NCBI GenBank assembly: GCA_019096195.1
Contig: JAGTXK010000134.1
Span: 248,001 to 312,000, forward strand
DNA from: Boletus sp. NGJ
Lineage: Eukaryota; Basidiomycota; Agaricomycetes; Boletales; Boletaceae
Length of the DNA stretch: 64,000 nucleotides
Direction: 5' to 3'
Positions 44,645 through 56,215 of the stretch are shown piece after piece. Within the stretch, counting starts at the first letter, position 1, and each line of letters starts with the position of its first letter. Below the pieces are notes generated by a model. That model saw only the letters and a list, made by a program, of their open reading frames with translations. It was not told where the DNA came from and searched no databases. The translations under genes and the position numbers were made by a program.

Positions 44645-46112
44645 TGGTGGGAGGCAACGAGTTGCGTAGTGTGTCCGCTCGCTAATACGGTATCTTCTCC
44701 AGGACTCGGGAGTAGGTGGTTGGCTCTTTACGCATACGTTCACATTGCTAGATTAACAAGAAAAGTACGGATACGTCTTTTTCATTGGTTCTCTACCTCT
44801 ACATCTTCTGCATGCCCGAGCCCTCGTGGCCCCTCGATGGTTGACAACGGATTCCAAAGTAGATGAAACTGGGACGTCATCGCATGTACCGCACATGGCG
44901 TGGCTTCCGAACGCGATCCCATGCTGGCATGGATCCTGTTCAATGAACTTCCCAACATGAAAATGCTGATCTGACTGATTATCGATCAATACGAGGCTAT
45001 ACACACCATACGTTGACCGCTAGGGCATCTCACTTGACTACCGAACCACTCCATGTCTGGCAACCATCGGACAACCCAACATATTGGAGAGGCGGTTTGT
45101 TCGGGGAGTACTTGACTGCCGTCAGTCAAGTTCTCATCCAAACAAATTGATTCTGCCGATGCTCCTTCAAGCTCAAGGGACGTTACCCCGGGCCAAATCC
45201 ATGAACTGATTGCTATCGAGGCAAAAAAAAAAGTTGTCCTGCTTTGAGACGTAGAGCGCTCCCCTCGGCAGAGTGCCGTCCCCCTTTCAAATGTGCCCAA
45301 TGTTACAAGTGCGCAAATCATCAGACAAGCTCGATATCCTCCAGCTTACTGCATAAGTTTCAATTGTGCGGGCTAGAAACCGAGAATAGGCGACGTCGTT
45401 CGACACAAATGGCTGTTCAACCCCAGGATGAAACGTCCCCCGCGGGCTGCCACGTCCTCACCACCTGCCCTGTCACTGTGATCCTATGCACGTAACCCCC
45501 ATCGCCCGTCCTCCCTGCACCTGGAGGCGGGTCAATTGACATCCTTAGCATAGTGTTTTCAAGGCTTTAAACTTGAAGTAATTCGCCAAACGAACGGACC
45601 ACAAATAAAAGTATGCAGTAAAGGAAAATCATATTGTGACAATATTTCTAACAAGTGAGAAAGTCGGGGCACGCTATACATAGGAATGGGTGACAGAATG
45701 GTATGATCCAGACTGAGTATCGTGAGGGCATGATCGCATGGAGATCAAAAAGTGGTGTACAATTACTTGTACATTGTGCCTGTGTGAAGTCTCTGACGTT
45801 CCTTTCGTTCTGACCTGTAGCATGGCATTAGCCACGCTGCTCCCCAAGCTGCTTGATCTCCTGGCGGATGTGCCGGACAACGGTTTCCATGGTCAGTCTC
45901 TTCTCCGGTTCTGGAGACCAGCACCAACGCTAGTGTTCCGGGAATTTGGAATTAGGTCAAATTCACCTGTGCTAATTCACCATGACCAGCAGTCCGGTCA
46001 TATTCACCCTCGTAGATCAACGCTAATTTACTGTATTCAATTCTACGCTAATTAACTGAGTGAATATGGGCAATTTCACCAAAATCCACTGTCAGTCTGA
46101 GTGAACCTCGTC
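44645..46112. other. No supported gene
   Basis: About 1.5 kb between RPA49 and the hAT remnant. Minus-strand open stretches (45321-44986, 45004-44753) lack any motif. The last 180 bp (45930-46110) have repeated CTAATT/AATTCAC words and could be the terminal region of the hAT element. Confidence 0.45.
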
Positions 46113-48165
46113 CTACTCCCAAGAATCCCAGTCTGTACTGGCTGGTGGCGGCTTTGTAGCACTACTAGAACCACTTGCCAGTGTAGGATTATCTCTGGAT
46201 GTGCTGGCAGTTTCCGCATGGGTCTGCAATATATCAGTGTCACTAAGAATGTCGCGCAGGTAAGATGAGCTCAAGTCAATGTCATCGCGACCGCCCAGTG
46301 TGAATGTGTGACGCTCTACATCAACAGCGGCAGGATCAAGCTGGCGTGGCTCATCCAACCAGTCGTTCCCATCATCAATCTCGGCATCTGCCACACGCCA
46401 TGGTGCAGCTTTGCTTGCGGACGCTCCACTACCCAGCTCACTGTCTAAGTGCTCCAAACGAGGTCTTGGGGCAGCACGGCCAGCAGGAGGCAGGGACTTG
46501 TCAATGAGTTGAGAGTTGGCTCGTTTTCCTAACGTCGACTCAACTTCCCGCCACTTCAACATTGGCTTGTGCTTGATATTTTCGTCCTATCATGGTAGCA
46601 TTATTGTACTATTAGTGACGATAAGTACGATGTTACTTACCTTTGCACCGGGTCCTGCACGATGCCATTGTCTAATCTTGACATGATCTTGTAGTGTTTC
46701 GATATCCTGTCTATTCCGTCGTGCACTATTGAGCCATGTTATCGTCGACATCGTTCGTTCGTTCGTCATCGAAATAGGGACTGCGGCAAAAATCTTCATG
46801 CCCAACACCTGCAACAACGTCAGAAAGTTGAACAGGACTGGCGGGGAGTTGAGCTCACACCGAGAACATTCCCAAACTCGTCCTTTTGTACCTGCTCCCA
46901 CTACGAATACAAGCTTTCATTGGATCGAAAGCGCCGGTTAAATGGTTCGGCACCCTTTTCATATGCCTTGAGTTGCCCCCTGAGTAACTTGAGTGCGTCA
47001 GTTGGATGGATATTTGCTAGTAGGGGGTTATGGCGTGCCATAACTGTTTGCGCGTTGTCCTTTGTTGCCGGATTTTCATATGTGTCGCCATATTCGTTAC
47101 GCAGCATTTGTTGCAAGCTGAGGCCGACCCGTTTGATAATATCCTCGGGAGGCTTGAACGAACTCGTCGTAACACCATCCTTCTGTCTGATATGGAGAGG
47201 CGGAATTGCAAGAGGATTGGATTTTTTGTAGATTGGTACATCACGATACTCTGTGGGACATTCTGTGTGAGCGGAAACTGTTGGTACTTTTCTAACATGC
47301 CACCACGCACCTGGGTTGAGGAAAAAGGCTGTGATATAAATGTCGTTAGGTGCATCAGTAATCATTTCATCAAAGCGGCTGTTTGTGATGGCGCGAATAT
47401 CATCGATCGTCTTGGCCTTCAACTCGTACTCATTCCTCTGAAAGAGACTGTCCAGCTGCGAGGTTATACCTAACCAATAGTAATATACTTGATCTGCAGT
47501 TACGTGCCCTCCCTCCAAGCATTGAATTGCCTTGGCATAAGGTCCGATCACGACCAAGAGTCTTGCTAAGTCCAACTCGAACTTCATCCTAACTCCGCCT
47601 GGAATGAAGAGATCATTCAACGACTGTGTAGTAAGCGACATAAGTTGGGGTCATTCACAATGGGATGTGGCTGAACTTACTGCAATGCCAATTCCCAGAG
47701 CCTTGTTTTCCACGATAGCTTGGAATGCTGGCAAGTCACGCTGGACAGACTTCCCGGCCCAATAGATTGTCCCAAACCGAGTGTCGCCAATTGCCTCAAG
47801 ACCACGAGTAATGCCAATTTTCAACCGTTCGTGATTGTAGTGTTCAGTGGCATATCCTGATCGGGACATGAAAAAAAGGATGCGCCGGAGTCGATTGATA
47901 GTTTCTTCGAATTGTGGAAGTAAACAGATCCCCTTGATAGCGAGATTCAATAGGTGGCAGGCATCTTGCATGTTCAGGATGTGAGGGAAGCGCTCGCACA
48001 GAAGCTTTTGTGCCTTCCGGGTGTTTCCTGTATTGTCTGAGGATGTCGCTCCAAAGTTCCATGGCCCAATTTTGCTGATGACCTGGGGCCCTATAAGTTG
48101 TATGTTTCATAGGAATTGTTCAAGGGCTTACCCGCTCAAGTGCTTCAAGGATATAGTTGGTATCC
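46113..48165 (-). pseudogene. hAT-type (DUF659) transposase, 5'-truncated with one stop
   Basis: Minus-strand exons run from DTNYILEALERV (about 48165) through ISKIGPWNFGATSSDNTGNT and HILNMQDACHLLNLAIKGIC (48090-47870), then FGTIYWAGKSVQRDLPAFQA (about 47780-47690), then a 247-codon stretch (47641-46901), then the dimerisation region (MKIFAAVPISMTNERTMSTI then WLNSARRNRQD, about 46805-46640), then a C-terminal tail to 46113 (donor and acceptor at 46636 and 46582). This is the hAT/DUF659 layout common in basidiomycetes. A TAG after SNESLYS (46903-46901) breaks an otherwise continuous frame, and the N-terminal BED finger is missing. Probably inactive. Confidence 0.8.
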
Positions 48166-48343
48166 TACGTAAGCGGAGGCACGAAGCAGCGTACGGATGA
48201 GGTCTGCGCGAGAGCTAAGCGGAGTGGCGTGCTTTCTTCTTCCTGCCACCTCTGTGACTAGCTCGAGCAGAACTGTGCTTGCGCTGTCTTTTCTTTTTGT
48301 CGTCATCTCGTCTGTCGACAATCACCTCCTCCGAGCGCAGCAC

Positions 48344-49214
48344 ATGACAGACCCCACTCAAGAATGCTGCCCAGACTATGCGTTACCAAATTTTGAGGAT
48401 GAAAGACTCATCTTCATGGTAGACGGTAAAACGAATGATGAAGCCATAGAAATGCTTAGAGCACTATGGACCATTAACCATGCCAGAGACATTGAGAACT
48501 GGGAGCTTCAGCTAGAAACCAGCGCAGCCGAGGAAAGACAGAGATGCTTACAGACTGAGCAAGAGGCAGAGTGACAGCACACACTCCAGCTCCAAGAAGA
48601 AGAAAAAGTGCGAAAGGAAGAAAAGAAGAAATACAAAAACAAATTTGTGCTAATACCAGACAGGCCACTCCTGGCCATGGTGCTCCTCCTCCCTCCTCAG
48701 CATGTGCTTACTAAGCTATGGAAAGGAGACTACGTCCCCCTTTACTACTTTACAAACAGAGGCATTCACAAGGCAGAAGAAGAAGGCTCCAGGGATGAGG
48801 ACCTGCTCACGCTTGTTCAAATGGACAAAGGTCCCACTTTCCAAACCAGCACTTCTGTCAAAGCGAAGAAGCACATAGTCAAAGATGAGTCACTCTCCTG
48901 GGAGGAATTCGGCCAAGCAAACTACAGAATGCTCAATGCCATGAGACAACAAGATTGGCCAGTAGAGCGGCTCAACATGATTAGACATTTCTGGCTAGCT
49001 ATAGAAGGCCATGACTGGAGACATGACCCGAGCAAATACTGCAAATGCACGCTACTTCTCTATCAGGGTAAAATACACAGAGACTGGCACAAGACACTTG
49101 GAACACCAGACGCCTTCCACCTACTCCCCCTACAAGCAGGACGCCTCAATGACTACCACCAGGAACTACTTGACAATGTGTATGCTGCCAAAATTGAAGC
49201 AGTAAAAATGGTCT

Positions 49215-49253
<39 letters not shown>

Positions 49254-50362
49254 CTCGTACACTCGCAACAACATCAGCTAACTTCAACTGCACTTGCACT
49301 CCTCTCTTCCCCTTCTCTCCTCTCCCACACGTTGCTACCCATCCCATCCCGATACCGCATGTGGGCGCTATTCCCATGTGGACTACTATCAGAACATGGG
49401 CCCACTTATATTCCATCCTGATGCTGCATGTGGGTGCTATTCCCATGCAGACCACCATTGGGATGTGAACCCTCTTCATAAACGGGCACCCCCATGGCCT
49501 AACAACATACTACATCGCTATACGCACATTCACGCATCGCTCCCAACTATATATTGGGACATGATGACTGCTCCATCTTGACGCATCATAACCCCATCCA
49601 TGCATACATCAATGACTGCAGGTGCACAATCTCAGGTCAACGACCGCTATTCATCATTATCGAGCCAGGCCTACATGCCCAGCACCCCTGCTATGCCCAT
49701 GCATTCATGATCAGCCAGCACATTCAAACGGCCCTTATCCCCTCCATCCAGAGAATATACAAACACTGGGCTATCCAAACGCCCTCGATCCTTTTGTGCA
49801 GACTCCCAATTATCCAGCTCCCTCTTAAGCCACTCTATGCGTGAAGCCCCATCCCTCCCAAACAACATCCTCCCCATCTGCACAGTCTGTCTCGGGAGGC
49901 ACAAACACTCTGTGCTGGTCATCTTCTGTGCAGCCAAGCAAACATGGAATGACCAATTCGACACCTTCATCAAACGCTCCAATAAAGCCCTGCGAGTCAA
50001 AGAATCAGGAGCTATCCTATGTAGCATGTGGCAACGTGAAAGCAGGTGTCATGAAAAACATAATAGCATGCATGCCTGCTCAGGATGCGGCACATTCACA
50101 CATGGAGCTAGCGCATGCCCTTGAGCACAGAAGGCACCAGCTGCGAACCTCTTATAGGGTGATTGCCTGGGAGACCACACTACAACAGACGGGACTAATT
50201 AATCGCTTCCCGTCCACCCCGTCGGGTTTGTGCAAAGGTTTCATCATAGGATACCCCTTGCTTTCTTGTGTACAAACCCCTCTGAATAGTACCTCCCTTG
50301 CTGTTTACGAACCCAAGTTCAATGACGTTGTGAAAAAAGAATTAACTAAAGGTCGCTACATA
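48344..50362 (+). pseudogene. Retroelement: gag-like protein and start of reverse transcriptase (left part)
   Basis: From ATG 48344 (MTDPTQECCPDYALPNFEDE) the frame reads an acidic coiled-coil part, a TGA stop at about 48572 (EAE stop QHTLQ, one transition from CGA), then PDRPLLAMVLLLPPQHVLTK and LWKGDYVPLYYFTNRG to KIEAVKM. A 38-T run follows (49216-49253). Coding resumes with a Cys/His cluster (ICTVCLGRHKHSV ... MHACSGCGTFTHGASACP, about 49870-50124) and an RT-like lead-in (KFNDVVKKELTKGRYI) that stops at the Tc1 junction. The rest is at 54566-54760. The layout is that of an Agaricomycete RT element; I recall it as DIRS-like, but the recombinase end is not present to prove this. Confidence 0.72.
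49216..49253 (+). repeat. Homopolymer of 38 T
   Basis: Begins right after GTCTG at the end of the gag-like frame. It may mark a retroposed insertion with its poly(A) on the minus strand, or be part of a degenerate intron. Confidence 0.9.
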
Positions 50363-51959
50363 CAGTGGCTCAAAAAAGTGTCCCAATATTTGGCTATTTT
50401 GCAAAGACTTGACATTTGCAAAAGAACCAAAAGGTATTAGCCCTAACCTTTGCTAGGCCATTGATTGCCCTAATCCTTGCCCTGAAGATGAGCCCTTAGT
50501 CATATAATTTGGTTGTCATGGCACTGAGTTATAGCCATATTAAAGTGACATGTCATTGGGACACTTTTTTGAGCAACATTTCTATTCTTCAATTTAGTAC
50601 TTTGTATGCCCTCCCTTTGCTTTTATCACTGCCTCTAGTCTTCTAGGCATACTCTCTATCAATCCTTGACACTCCTCAACCTCTATCTTCCCCCACTCCA
50701 CTTCAATTCTCTCCCAAAGCTCCCATACTCCTTTTGGTGGTGTTGTATAGCTATTGAGTTTTTTTTTGAGGATTTGCCAGAGATGTTCAATGGGATTAAG
50801 GTCTGGAGATTGTGCTGGCCAGTCAAGAAGCTTGATCCCTTGAGATTCCAGCCACTCTCTTGGCTCTTTTAGAGGTGTGCTTGGGGTCATTATCTTGTTG
50901 AAAGATAATGCTCTCTTCAGGAATTCCAGAATCTAAAAGTTAGTGGACGACGCATGTGAACCTCTTTGTGATGACACTTATCCGATGCTTTTCTCGCATA
51001 TTTTGGCTATTTCACATATTTTGGGTGTTTCATCTATGGTGGCTGTCCCACGTGTATTTCCTTTTTTGTGCATCAAAAACCATGTGGCTTGCTTGCAGTG
51101 AATCTGTTGTCTGTTCAGTACTAGGGTGGTAGCACAGCCGCTTTCCATATGTGGAATGCCTGACCGTGTTGGAGTTGCTCAACTGCGTGACGACCCGACT
51201 ACTACTGCAATTCCTCACATTCTACACTGTGTCTACACAATTGACACAATTCATCCACACCTTTGCTACACCTGCCCATATCTGAAGTCTCTAAGTGTTC
51301 TTTGTAAGTTTAATACCATCTGATTGATGTTCTGGCTGTCATCTGATAACAGATCTAACAGTTGATAAGGACTTTTCAAGAGTGAAAGTGTAAGTTTTTG
51401 GATTAGGCACTTGATCTCTGCTTCACTATAGTGTGCCAAGTGTGAAAACCAGTTGGTTAGGAAGAAGTGTGATCAAGTCTCTACTACCTGGCTTCACAGA
51501 TTCAACTCTGTGTGTTTGCTGGTTGTCCTGAGACCTCTGATAGCACTACAGAGCAGAGACTTGATTGGAGGCTGCCAAGGAGACTGACTGGTCTTTGATC
51601 TGTCTTTTCTTTCTTGCTGTTACCTTTCACTTTGTCTTAGGCATTTTGCCTTTATCTCTGTCATACTCCTGTCCTGGTTGCCTTTTAGTGAACTCTTGGC
51701 ACTGCTGTGTAAAACAGAGTGATTGGTGTGCATTCTTGACTACCTTTCTGAAGACTGGCCATACCTGGACCCTTTCTCTTGGACCTGGATCTTTTCCCTT
51801 GGACCTGGACTTGGACTTGGACCTACCTTCTGGACTTGGATCTCCTTTCTGGAACTGGATTTTTCTTTCTTGGATTTTGGAGTTGAAGTATTTGTTTTAG
51901 AATGTATGTATTTTCAGATTCTTTGTTGATATTTCATATGAAATTCATATTAGGTCTTC

Positions 51960-53170
51960 TCCTTCCACCTCTCTCCAATGTGCCCAACGTGCTGCTCGCC
52001 AGGCTGAACATGATCAACGTCAGCTTGGTTCTTCTCCATCCTGTCATCAACCTCATGCTGTCATACCATCAATTCCTACTGCTTTGGTGGTGAGTTTCTT
52101 TTCATCTATTATAAATATTCAAAGGCCAAATATGATTTCTAGATTCATCCTCCTGTTCCTGTTCAGCAATATCCTGGAATACCCTGTCATCAGATTGCAC
52201 ATCATAATATGCAATGTATGTACTGCAACTGGACATCACCACCACCACCACCACCACCACCACAACAACAACAACAACATCAATTTCCTCTTTCAATGCT
52301 CTATCCCTTTGCTCAATCATCCATGCTACCAAATTAGCAACTACTCTATCAAGCATTTATACCATCCCCTCAATAGCCTCAAAACTTTCCTCAAATGGAT
52401 GCTTGGGTGGATTACAGTGCTCACCTTTTGGATGAGTTCAATCATACTCATGACAGGCGATGCAACAGAAGACAAAATCGTTCTTCTGGAATTTATTCTC
52501 ATCCTAATCCTGGGATTCCTACTTCTAATCAGCCATTTCCACAAATTCCACAAATTCACCAGCATGTTATCAATTTTCAACATGAGGCTGAAAATCAGAG
52601 ATATTTGCGAGCTCAACAGGAACAGGAACAAGAACATTTTATGAGATTGCAACAACTGCAGCAGTAGCAGCAACAACATCACCAAATGCAGTTGCAGCAT
52701 GAGTAGTCCCTTAGACAAGAAGTAGAGTGTCAACAGCTTTTAGAGCATCAAAGAGAGGAATTGAAACAACAAATGCTATATCGGCAAAGAGTTGCTGAGG
52801 AGCAGCAAGAGGCAGTGCAACAACAAGAACTAGATCATTGGAGAGTTGCTGAAGAGCAGCAACAAGCAATACTAAGACAGGAACTACATCATCAAAGAGT
52901 TGTTGAGGAGCAACAGGCATTGCTAAGACAGGAGCTTCATCATCAAAGAGTGGCCAAGAAGCAGCAACATGCATTGTTAAGATAGGAGCTTCAATATCAA
53001 AGAGTGGCTGAGGCATAGCAACAAGCATCACAAAGACAAGAGCTTCATCATCAGAGACTTCTTCAGAAGCAGCAACAAGAAGAGCAACGTGAGGATTAAG
53101 AGCACTAAGCAGTTCAGCAGATGCAACAGCTTTCTCAAGCCTTGCTTGCACAGGCTTTAAGAGAATATAG
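51960..53170 (+). pseudogene. Gln-rich cargo gene of Helitron B
   Basis: The start resembles Helitron A cargo (AARQAEHDQRQLGSSPS; IHPPVPVQQYPGIPCHQI). It then has a run of Pro codons from CAC/CCA repeats (52238-52262), a segment with MDAWVDYSAHLLDEFNHTHD, and long Gln-rich coiled-coil repeats (RVAEEQQEAVQQQELDHWRV and relatives, about 52740-53100). Stops interrupt it near 52337, 52667, 52705, 52983 and 53019. No domain is recognised. It is about twice as long as the copy A cargo. Confidence 0.5.
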
Positions 53171-53332
53171 CCAGCACTCAGCAGAGCAGTATGAACAAGG
53201 AGTGAAGTATTTAGAAACTTGGAAATATGATTTGTACTATACTTTGTAACAACTTTGCTGTTTAACTTGAAGAAGGAAACATATACTTTGAGATTTCAAT
53301 AAAATTAAAGAACTTTTAACAAACTTGCAAGA

Positions 53333-53511
53333 TTGTGCTGAAGGTACAATAGAATGAATGAACTCTATCCAACAAAACTTATATAATTGTTCTGAAGGCA
53401 CAACAGTATGAATAAACTCTATTTAATAAAAATCATATGATTGTGCCGAAGGCACAACAGCATGAATAAACTCTATTCAATAAAAATCGCATGATTGTGC
53501 CGAAGGCACAA
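53333..53511 (+). repeat. Four tandem terminator hairpins (54-bp period) of Helitron B
   Basis: Hairpins of the form TTGTGCC-GAA-GGCACAA start at 53333, 53387, 53441 and 53495. The two outer (5') ones carry mismatches and the last two are perfect. Spacer sequence AATAAACTCTATTCAATAAA repeats between them. Confidence 0.92.
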
Positions 53512-54565
53512 CAGCCCAGGTGAAAGTGCTAGTTTTCCATGGAATGAAGCAGATTATCCTCCAAAATGGAGACATACTGCTCAGCATTCATCCTCCCTTC
53601 AACCTCTGCAAGAATCCCCACTCCACTCCAACTCATGCATCCCCAAACTATCAAGAAACCTCCTTCAAACTTTACTGTTCCCTGAACTTCCTTGTCTTGC
53701 AAAGACTTTCCTGCCAATTTCCATACATACTTCCTTCCATCTGACCCAATCCTGTTGATCTTGGTTTCATCTGACCATATAACCCTAGTCCAGTCCTCCA
53801 TAGTCCAATATTGATGCTTGAGAGCAAAGGCTAGCCTATGTTGCCTATGCTTCACAGACAAGAGTGGCTTCTTTTTCTTGACTACAGCCTTGAGAAATGC
53901 AGACTTGAGAACATTCCTAACAGTTTGAGCAGAGACAGGAGAAGAGAGAGCAGAATTGATGAGATGGGTAGCCTGGACAGCATTTTCAACTTTGCCAGAG
54001 GTAATACTAGAGACAATTCTCCTTTTATCAGTAGGAGAAAGTTTAGAAGGACATCCTAATTTGATGTTTTCCTTGCCTGGGTGGATCTCCTTAATAACCC
54101 TGGCCACAGTAGACTTCCCCAGACCAGTTTGGAATGATATTTGCCTAGTAGAAAGGCCAGATTCAGAGAGAAAAAGAATATTGGCTCTAGTAGAGGAGGG
54201 AGTGGATTTCATAATGAAGTAGGGTTGGCTGAATGGTATCTCTGCTCTTTATACCATTTGGAGTTATGTAAGTGACATAATCAGACAGGGTTGAAGCACA
54301 GCATCCATCAGAACCTTATGTTATTTACTAAATGATAGTTTATAATATCAGGGTCAAATAAGTGTCCCAATGACATATCCTTTTAATATGGCTATAACTC
54401 AGTACCATGACAACCAACTCACATGACTAAGGGCTCATCTTCAGGGCAAGGATTAGGGCTATCAATGGCCCAGCAAGGGTTAGGGCTAATACCTTTTGGT
54501 TCTTTTGCAAACATCAAGTCTTTGCAAAATAGTCAAACATTGGGACACTTTTTTGAGCCACTGTA

Positions 54566-54760
54566 GGACCTCTATCCTTCTCAGTGATAGAAGCTGCTAT
54601 AGGCCCATTCCAATCCTCCCTGCTATCACTAATACCCAAACCCGGTAAACCGGGCAAATACTGTTTAGTACAGAACTTCTCATTCCCCATCAAGACATCC
54701 TCCTGATTCTCCAGCGCATCCATCCACGATGCCATTGCAACAGAACTCTCCGATCATATC
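54566..54760 (+). pseudogene. Reverse transcriptase fragment, continuation after the Tc1
   Basis: Removing the Tc1 with one TA copy joins KKELTKGRYI to GPLSFSVIEAAIGPFQSSLL, SLIPKPGKPGKYCLVQNFSF and PIKTSS, followed by a TGA stop. This is the finger region of an RT in the RT elements of Agaricomycetes (KGRYIGP...GPFQSSxLSLIPKPGKPGKYxLVQN). The match ends near 54750, where the sequence passes into the next gene, so the RT element is truncated. Confidence 0.82.
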
Positions 54761-55353
54761 CCGTATAGGCCATCCGCCTTCATACTGCTTGAAAATGTCG
54801 TTTTCGACTTGTGCGTACAATAATTCAAGTTGAACTGGTGCATATATGCACCAAAAATTGATCCCTGCACCTTCCGAATGATCTTTTCAACAAGTAATTT
54901 ATTCTTTTGCTGAGACAGGGAGCGACTGGTGTCGAGATACTTCATGGTAAGTTTACGAACAATATCCTAATTATTTTGTTAGCTTATGGGTTAGTCCATC
55001 ACTGTCAGAGACGATCATGTACACATAACGCATTGTACAATGGGCGCTGTTCAGTAAGGCCCATGCCTTTGATGAGGGCATAGCCATCCGATCGGCCAGA
55101 GCGTCCCTTGGGTTTGGGAATCAACTTGTCTTCGTGGGATTCTCTCCTGTGTTTGTGCATAGCTTGATGGCTGTGGTGATTCTTTCGCAGATGTTCTTTG
55201 GCACATTGCTTGCCTGCAAAATACTTTTTTGAATCATATATGTATTGTGTAATCACTTACGACGATGCTCTTGCATCTCACTGTATAGGTCTGTAAGAGA
55301 TTTGCTGAGTTTATCAAGTCTTGAAGTCTTCAAGGTGCTAGACCTGGCCATGG
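54754..55353 (-). CDS. Hypothetical protein near the Tnp2 element
   Basis: Start ATG at 55353 (MARSSTLKTSRLDKLSKSLT then SEMQEHR). The donor GTAAGT is at about 55257, and a second exon starts about 55213 (KQCAKEHLRKNHHSHQAMHK, KGRSGRSDGYALIKGMGLTE) and ends near 55020. A third runs about 54970-54754 (MKYLDTSRSLSQQKNKLLVE; GSIFGAYMHQFNLNYCTHKS). It is basic and His-rich. It is divergent from the Tnp2 transposase gene (137 bp apart), so it may be a second gene of that transposon. Function unknown; the C-terminus may be cut by the RT element junction. Confidence 0.45.
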
Positions 55354-55490
55354 TAAACCTTGATGATGATCGCGAGTGAGGATGAGATGGTGAGTGTTGC
55401 GTACAATCAAGAGAGCCAAATACATCAAAACTATTACATAATCATAGACATGCTCAGACCCGACATATCCTGAACTTAGTGATTATTTTC

Positions 55491-55854
55491 ATGGCTCGCC
55501 ATACGGTATCCCCAAAGGTACACAAGAAATGCTGCCATTGTAGGTCAACCTGTGGCAAGATCCTTAGCCATCATCAGCATAAGCGACATTATGCCACTGC
55601 CACCAAGCAGGGAGTTGCAACTCTTATGCAACGCTCAGAAACCATATCTGAATCCTCTGATGCTGACACCAACTTGACAAGTCAGTCCAACGCTCCTGAA
55701 GACATTGATATAGAAGACTTGGAAGTATCAATCAGTGTGGATGATGATGTGTCAGAGTCAGGCTCTGATATATCAAGCCTATGGAATTGGCGAGAAAGCG
55801 AGGAAAGGAACGATTTTCTAGATGAGCTTATGCTGGAAGAACTTACAGAGGAGG
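55491..55854 (+). CDS. Tnp2-type transposase, exon 1 left part (split by retrotransposon)
   Basis: ATG 55491 (MARHTVSPKVHKKCCHCRST) begins a small Cys/His finger (CCHCRSTCGKILSHHQHKRH). An acidic linker follows (DIDIEDLEVSISVDDDVSES). The frame is cut at the GGAGG target site by the Ty3/gypsy element 55855-63106 and resumes at 63112 in phase. An upstream in-frame ATG at 55479 adds four residues. Without the insertion the gene would be open, so this is a recent disruption. Confidence 0.8.
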
Positions 55855-56215
55855 TGAAACGAACTCGGATATTTTCCCTTTATTTACGTAGTTAGCTACA
55901 CTTAGACGATCCCACGAACGACATTACGTAGTTACCATTATACCTAGACCTTACGTCCTAGACCATACGTCACTCACTAGTCAGCCTACGTCACACCCCT
56001 ATACCCATAGAACAGGCTAGACCCCACTACGTCACCGTACGTCATACGGAACATTCTAGTAGGTTCCATGACCGGCCCTAAGCTGGTCCGTGCTCACAGT
56101 AGTTAGTATATAAGTAGCGCTACAACACCTGTATTAGCTAATCTTGGAATTCCTTTTCTCTCTCTCGAATATCGCGCTTGCGACTCTTGAGATATTAAGG
56201 TCTTCTTTCCTTTCA
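55855..56215 (+). repeat. 5' LTR of family 2 element
   Basis: 361 bp. Contains at least five ACGTCA words, a TATATAAG box (56107-56114) and the self-primer TAATCTTGGAATT (56139-56151) about 31 bp after it. Confidence 0.94.
56107..56151 (+). promoter_or_regulatory. LTR TATA box and predicted RNA start with self-primer
   Basis: TATATAAG at 56107-56114; RNA start expected near 56138, giving a 5' end whose first residues are complementary to the primer-binding site at 56216-56228. Confidence 0.7.

Larger units (their letters stand above)
50932..53532 (+). mobile_element. Non-autonomous Helitron copy B
   Basis: Tc1 copy A gives the empty site: it reads TTCCAGAATTTTCCATGG where copy B has TTCCAGAA, then TCTAAAAGTTAGTGG ... 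GAAAGTGCTAG, then TTTTCCATGG. So the element is TC...CTAG between A and T, without target duplication, as for Helitrons. Terminator hairpin TTGTGCCGAAGGCACAA (53495-53511) is 21 nt from the end. It has no Rep/helicase frame. It is 2601 bp and shares its 5' end and cargo with copy A (12793-14699). Confidence 0.95.
50594..54212 (-). pseudogene. Tc1 DD34E transposase, split by a Helitron and frameshifted
   Basis: The frame starts at 54212 (MKSTPSSTRANILFLSESGL) and is open through the first catalytic Asp (VIWSDETKINRIG) to LLHSMEN at the Helitron junction (53533). After the Helitron it continues from 50931 (GIPEESIIFQQDNDPKHTS) with the second Asp. One extra base near 50855 then shifts the frame to WLESQGIKLLDWPAQSPDLN with the Glu in PIEHLWQ, and on to the C-terminus (GLIESMPRRLEAVIKAKGGH) ending at 50594. 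Copy A lacks this extra base but has other indels. Confidence 0.93.
50363..54563 (-). mobile_element. Tc1/mariner element copy B, containing a Helitron
   Basis: Both ends are intact: CAGTGGCTCAAAAAAGTGTC at 50363 and its inverse ending 54563, flanked by TA (50361-50362 and 54564-54565). Each end has an outer and an inner inverted copy of GTGTCCCAAT about 200 bp apart. Subtracting the Helitron (50932-53532) leaves a Tc1 of about 1.6 kb, the usual size. The element lies inside the reverse transcriptase frame of the RT element. Confidence 0.95.

Noticed and set aside
49671-50027. Minus-strand 118-codon frame
   Set aside because: Lies opposite the Cys/His cluster of the gag-like protein and has no motif.
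54514-54735. Minus-strand 73-codon frame after the Tc1
   Set aside because: Antisense to the RT fragment, which has clear RT motifs and joins in frame across the Tc1.
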